A program made the translations under genes and the position numbers. The notes under the pieces were generated by a model that was not told the DNA's origin, made no database searches, and worked only from the letters and a program-made list of their open reading frames with translations. Of a stretch of 64,000 bases of DNA, positions 61,755-64,000 are shown piece by piece (the stretch's first letter is position 1; every line of letters begins with the position of its first letter). Source of the stretch: Tepidiforma sp. (GTDB lineage: Bacteria > Chloroflexota > Dehalococcoidia > Tepidiformales > Tepidiformaceae); contig NZ_BPIG01000001.1 in NCBI RefSeq assembly GCF_026003995.1, positions 693,444 through 757,443 on the forward strand. The letters run 5' to 3'.

Positions 61755-63331
61755 CGCCGGCAGAGCTGGCGGGCGGGCCGCCGCTCGACGTCGCGGTCAT
61801 CGGCGGAGGGATCAACGGCGCAGCGATCGCGCGGGCAGCGGCAGCCCACGGCCTGAGGGCGGCGCTGTTCGAGGCCTCGGACTACGGCTTCGGCACGACC
61901 TGGCGGTCGACCAAGCTCATCCACGGCGGGCTGCGGTACCTCGAGCACGGCGACGTCGGCCTGGTGTTCGAATCGCTCCGGGAGCGGGCGTGGCTGCTGG
62001 CGACCCGGCCGTACCTCGTGCGGCCGCAGCGGTTCCTGCTGCCGGTGCTGCCGTGGACGCGCAGGCCGGCGTGGCAGCTGCGGATGGGGCTGGCGACCTA
62101 CGACCTCCTCGCGCTCTACCGGGGTGTGCCGGGGCATCGCCGGCTGAGCGACGCGCGGCTGCGGGAGCTCGCGCCCTACCTGCCGGCCGAGGCGCGCGGC
62201 GGGTTTTCGTTCTTCGACGCGCGCGTCATCGCGCCGGAGCGGCTGACGTGGGAGCTGGTGCGCGAGGCGCGGCAGCTCGGCGCTGTGTGCTTCAACCATT
62301 GCCCGGTCGTCGCAATCGAGGCGCCGGGCGGCAGCGTCGAAGCGGTGGTCGTGGAGCAGAGCGGCCAGCGGGTGCGAGTGCCGGCGCGGGCGGTGGTCAA
62401 CGCCGCCGGCCCATGGGTCGACGCGGTGAACCGGCTGGGCGACTTGCCGCCGCCGGAGCTGCTCGGCGTGACCCGCGGCTCGCACATCGTGGTCGAGCTG
62501 GACGGCGACCCGGGCCACGACGCTGTCTTCAGCACGGCGAAGAGCGACGGGCGCGTGTTCTTCGCGGTACCGCAGGACGACCTGCTGCTCATCGGGACGA
62601 CGGACGACCGGTACGACGGCGACCCGGGGGCGGTCCAGCCGACGGCTGAAGACATCGCCTACCTGCTGGAAGAAGGGCGGGCCCTGCTGCCGGGGCTCGA
62701 CATCCGGAAGGAGCGGGTGCGGTACGCCTATGCCGGGCTGCGGCCGCTGCAGAAGGTTGCCGGTGGGCCGGAGGCGGCGATCACGCGGCGGCACGCGGTC
62801 ATCGACCACGGGAAGCTGGGCGGCGCGCGCGGCATGTACAGCGTGGTCGGCGGGAAGCTGAGCACGTTCCGGCCGCTGGCGAACGACGTCATCGAGCGGC
62901 TGCTCGGGCGGAAGGCGGCACGGTGGGAAGCGGCGGCGCCGGCGGGGTGGCGGGAGCAGCTGCTCGGACTGGGGTTCGACCACCCGCTGCGGCGGCACCT
63001 GCGCCGGTACGGCGCGGAAGCGCCGCGCGCGGCGGAGCTGGGCCGCGACCTCCTGTGTCCCCACGCGCCGGGGCTCGAGGGCGAGGTGCAGTTCGCGGCG
63101 CGGTTCGAGCAGGCGGCGACGGTCGGCGATGCGCTGCTGCGGCGGACGGGCATCGGCTGGGCGAAATGCCGCGGGCTCTGCTGCCACCAGCGGGCGGCGG
63201 AGCTGATGGGGGAGGAGCTCGGCTGGGATGCCGCCGAGCGGCAGCGGCAGGCCGCCGCCTACGAAGCCGAAGTGGCGTATCATCTCCCCGTAGAGGGGAC
63301 GATTGACCGCCACGCACCCGGCCCTGGCTGA
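61751..63331 (+). CDS. glpD: FAD-dependent glycerol-3-phosphate dehydrogenase
   Basis: GlpD oxidises glycerol 3-phosphate to dihydroxyacetone phosphate at the membrane and feeds electrons to quinones. The 526-aa protein shows the FAD site DVAVIGGGINGAAIARAAAAHG, GTTWRSTKLIHGGLRYLEHGD, RVIAPERLTWELVREA, NAAGPWVDAVN, LIGTTDDRYDGDP and YAGLRPLQ, and a complete C-terminal domain. The start is TTG 61751 overlapping the glpK stop (TTGA); an in-frame GTG at 61742 is possible. Its end overlaps the sirtuin gene by 29 nt. Confidence 0.94.
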   Translation: MTPAELAGGPPLDVAVIGGGINGAAIARAAAAHGLRAALFEASDYGFGTTWRSTKLIHGGLRYLEHGDVGLVFESLRERAWLLATRPYLVRPQRFLLPVLPWTRRPAWQLRMGLATYDLLALYRGVPGHRRLSDARLRELAPYLPAEARGGFSFFDARVIAPERLTWELVREARQLGAVCFNHCPVVAIEAPGGSVEAVVVEQSGQRVRVPARAVVNAAGPWVDAVNRLGDLPPPELLGVTRGSHIVVELDGDPGHDAVFSTAKSDGRVFFAVPQDDLLLIGTTDDRYDGDPGAVQPTAEDIAYLLEEGRALLPGLDIRKERVRYAYAGLRPLQKVAGGPEAAITRRHAVIDHGKLGGARGMYSVVGGKLSTFRPLANDVIERLLGRKAARWEAAAPAGWREQLLGLGFDHPLRRHLRRYGAEAPRAAELGRDLLCPHAPGLEGEVQFAARFEQAATVGDALLRRTGIGWAKCRGLCCHQRAAELMGEELGWDAAERQRQAAAYEAEVAYHLPVEGTIDRHAPGPG

Positions 63332-64000
63332 CCCGGCAGTCGAGCACGCGCTCCGGCAGGCGGCTGCGCTCATGCGGCGCAGTCTGCACGCCGTTGCGCT
63401 CGTCGGCGCGGGGCTTTCCGCGGAGAGCGGCATCCCGACCTACCGGGGCGCGGGCGGCGTCTACGAGCGGTTCGGCGAGCCGACCATCGACGGCTGGGAG
63501 CTGTTCACGCACGACCCGGCCGAATGGTGGCGGCAGGCGATCGCGCACGAGACGGCGGGCTCGCCGTTTTCGGAGGCGATCGAGCGTGCAGCGCCGAACG
63601 CGGGGCACTACGCCATGGCCGACCTCGAGCAGATGGGGCGGCTGGCCCACGTGATCACGCAGAACATCGACAACCTGCACGCCGTCGCCGGTTCGCGGCG
63701 GGTGACGGAGATCCACGGCAACCGGTACAAAGTGCGGTGCATCGAATGCGGGGCGCGAGAACGGCTGGAGACCGTGAACCTCGACCGGCTGCCGCCGTCG
63801 TGTCCGGTCTGCGGCGGGCTGTACAAGAACGACGTCGTGATGTTCGGCGAGCCCATCCCCCGGGACGCGCTGGAGGAGTGCTACCGGCAGGCGCTGGCGG
63901 CGGACCTGTTCCTGACGGTGGGGACGAGCGCGGTGGTCTACCCTGCGGCGGATTTCCCGGTGCTGGCGAAGCGGCGGGGCGTGCCGCTCATCGAGATCAA
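63303..64000 (+). CDS. Sir2 family NAD-dependent protein deacylase (cut by window edge)
   Basis: The first 232 codons or so of a sirtuin: AVALVGAGLSAESGIPTYRG (NAD site), HVITQNIDNLHAVAGSRRVTEIHGN (catalytic His), the zinc site CIEC...CPVC, NDVVMFGEPIP and VGTSAVVYPAADFP. It removes acyl groups from lysines using NAD. The start is probably TTG 63303 with GAGGGGAC upstream; ATG 63372 is the alternative. It is translationally overlapped with glpD, so acyl-lysine control of glycerol metabolism is possible (inference). Confidence 0.92.
   Translation, partial: MTATHPALADPAVEHALRQAAALMRRSLHAVALVGAGLSAESGIPTYRGAGGVYERFGEPTIDGWELFTHDPAEWWRQAIAHETAGSPFSEAIERAAPNAGHYAMADLEQMGRLAHVITQNIDNLHAVAGSRRVTEIHGNRYKVRCIECGARERLETVNLDRLPPSCPVCGGLYKNDVVMFGEPIPRDALEECYRQALAADLFLTVGTSAVVYPAADFPVLAKRRGVPLIEI

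Overview
The window is one continuous, very GC-rich stretch (most codons end in G or C) from a bacterial chromosome. It is densely packed with housekeeping genes in overlapping ATGA/GTGA operons. Several features point to Chloroflexota, most likely the Dehalococcoidia/Tepidiforma side (inference): the TIGR03662 (DUF2298, YYYxG motif) and TIGR03663 membrane-protein pair, a DUF3090 protein, a short EF-Ts, paired CaiB/BaiF CoA-transferases with a nitronate monooxygenase, and NAD and histidine genes dispersed into small operons. I see no phage genes, insertion sequence, CRISPR array, rRNA or tRNA.

Layout. 1-5441 (minus): mutL (cut by the window edge), mutS, and an orphan NuoE/NuoF-like (FdsG/FdsB-like) pair. 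5519-20606 (minus): one long polar gene string, rnc-smc-ftsY, then five genes for membrane glycan or lipid chemistry: DUF2298, a GT-C-like membrane protein, a TIGR03663 protein fused to an NHL beta-propeller, an LPG-synthase-TM/UPF0104 protein and an FAD amine-oxidase-like protein. This cluster is the best candidate for an undescribed system. 20730-21654 (plus): two tiny zinc-ribbon proteins and a two-helix membrane protein. 21745-24151: a chemoreceptor. 24281-25585: nadA behind a tandem palindromic operator. 25598-30749 (minus): LON-domain protein, RidA, DinB/ClbS-like protein, HpaB-family flavin monooxygenase, a two-micropeptide unit, htpX and lemA. 30845-34514 (minus): two CoA-transferases and a nitronate monooxygenase. 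34616-40025: small membrane protein and lipoprotein, cyclophilin, MurE, CoA pyrophosphatase, a helical protein and an APH-like kinase. 40080-45801 (minus): birA-hisE-hisG-(Zn phospholipase C-like)-hisD-hisC-hisB, preceded by a promoter, a 19-codon leader ORF with tandem His codons, hairpins and a terminator. 46162-52142 (plus): rpsB-tsf-pyrH-frr-uppS-cdsA, an epoxide-hydrolase-like enzyme and a VTT-domain membrane protein. 52261-60212: degenerate GGDEF protein, NIPSNAP-like protein, ArgA-like GNAT, a formyl-THF-hydrolase-like protein, S9 and M24 peptidases, a WYL regulator and DUF3090. 60258-64000 (plus): glpK-glpD and a Sir2 deacylase (cut by the window edge).

Two window-wide signals matter for reading the annotation. 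First, six genes (mutS, DUF2298, smc, chemoreceptor, WYL regulator, DUF3090) are each broken by a net +1 indel although both halves are intact. Removing one base restores a normal family-length protein every time, so residual sequencing errors are the simplest reading. Second, several genes have a TANNNT -10 box exactly 6-7 nt before the start codon, implying common leaderless mRNAs. Coordinates of frameshifted genes span the whole restored gene.
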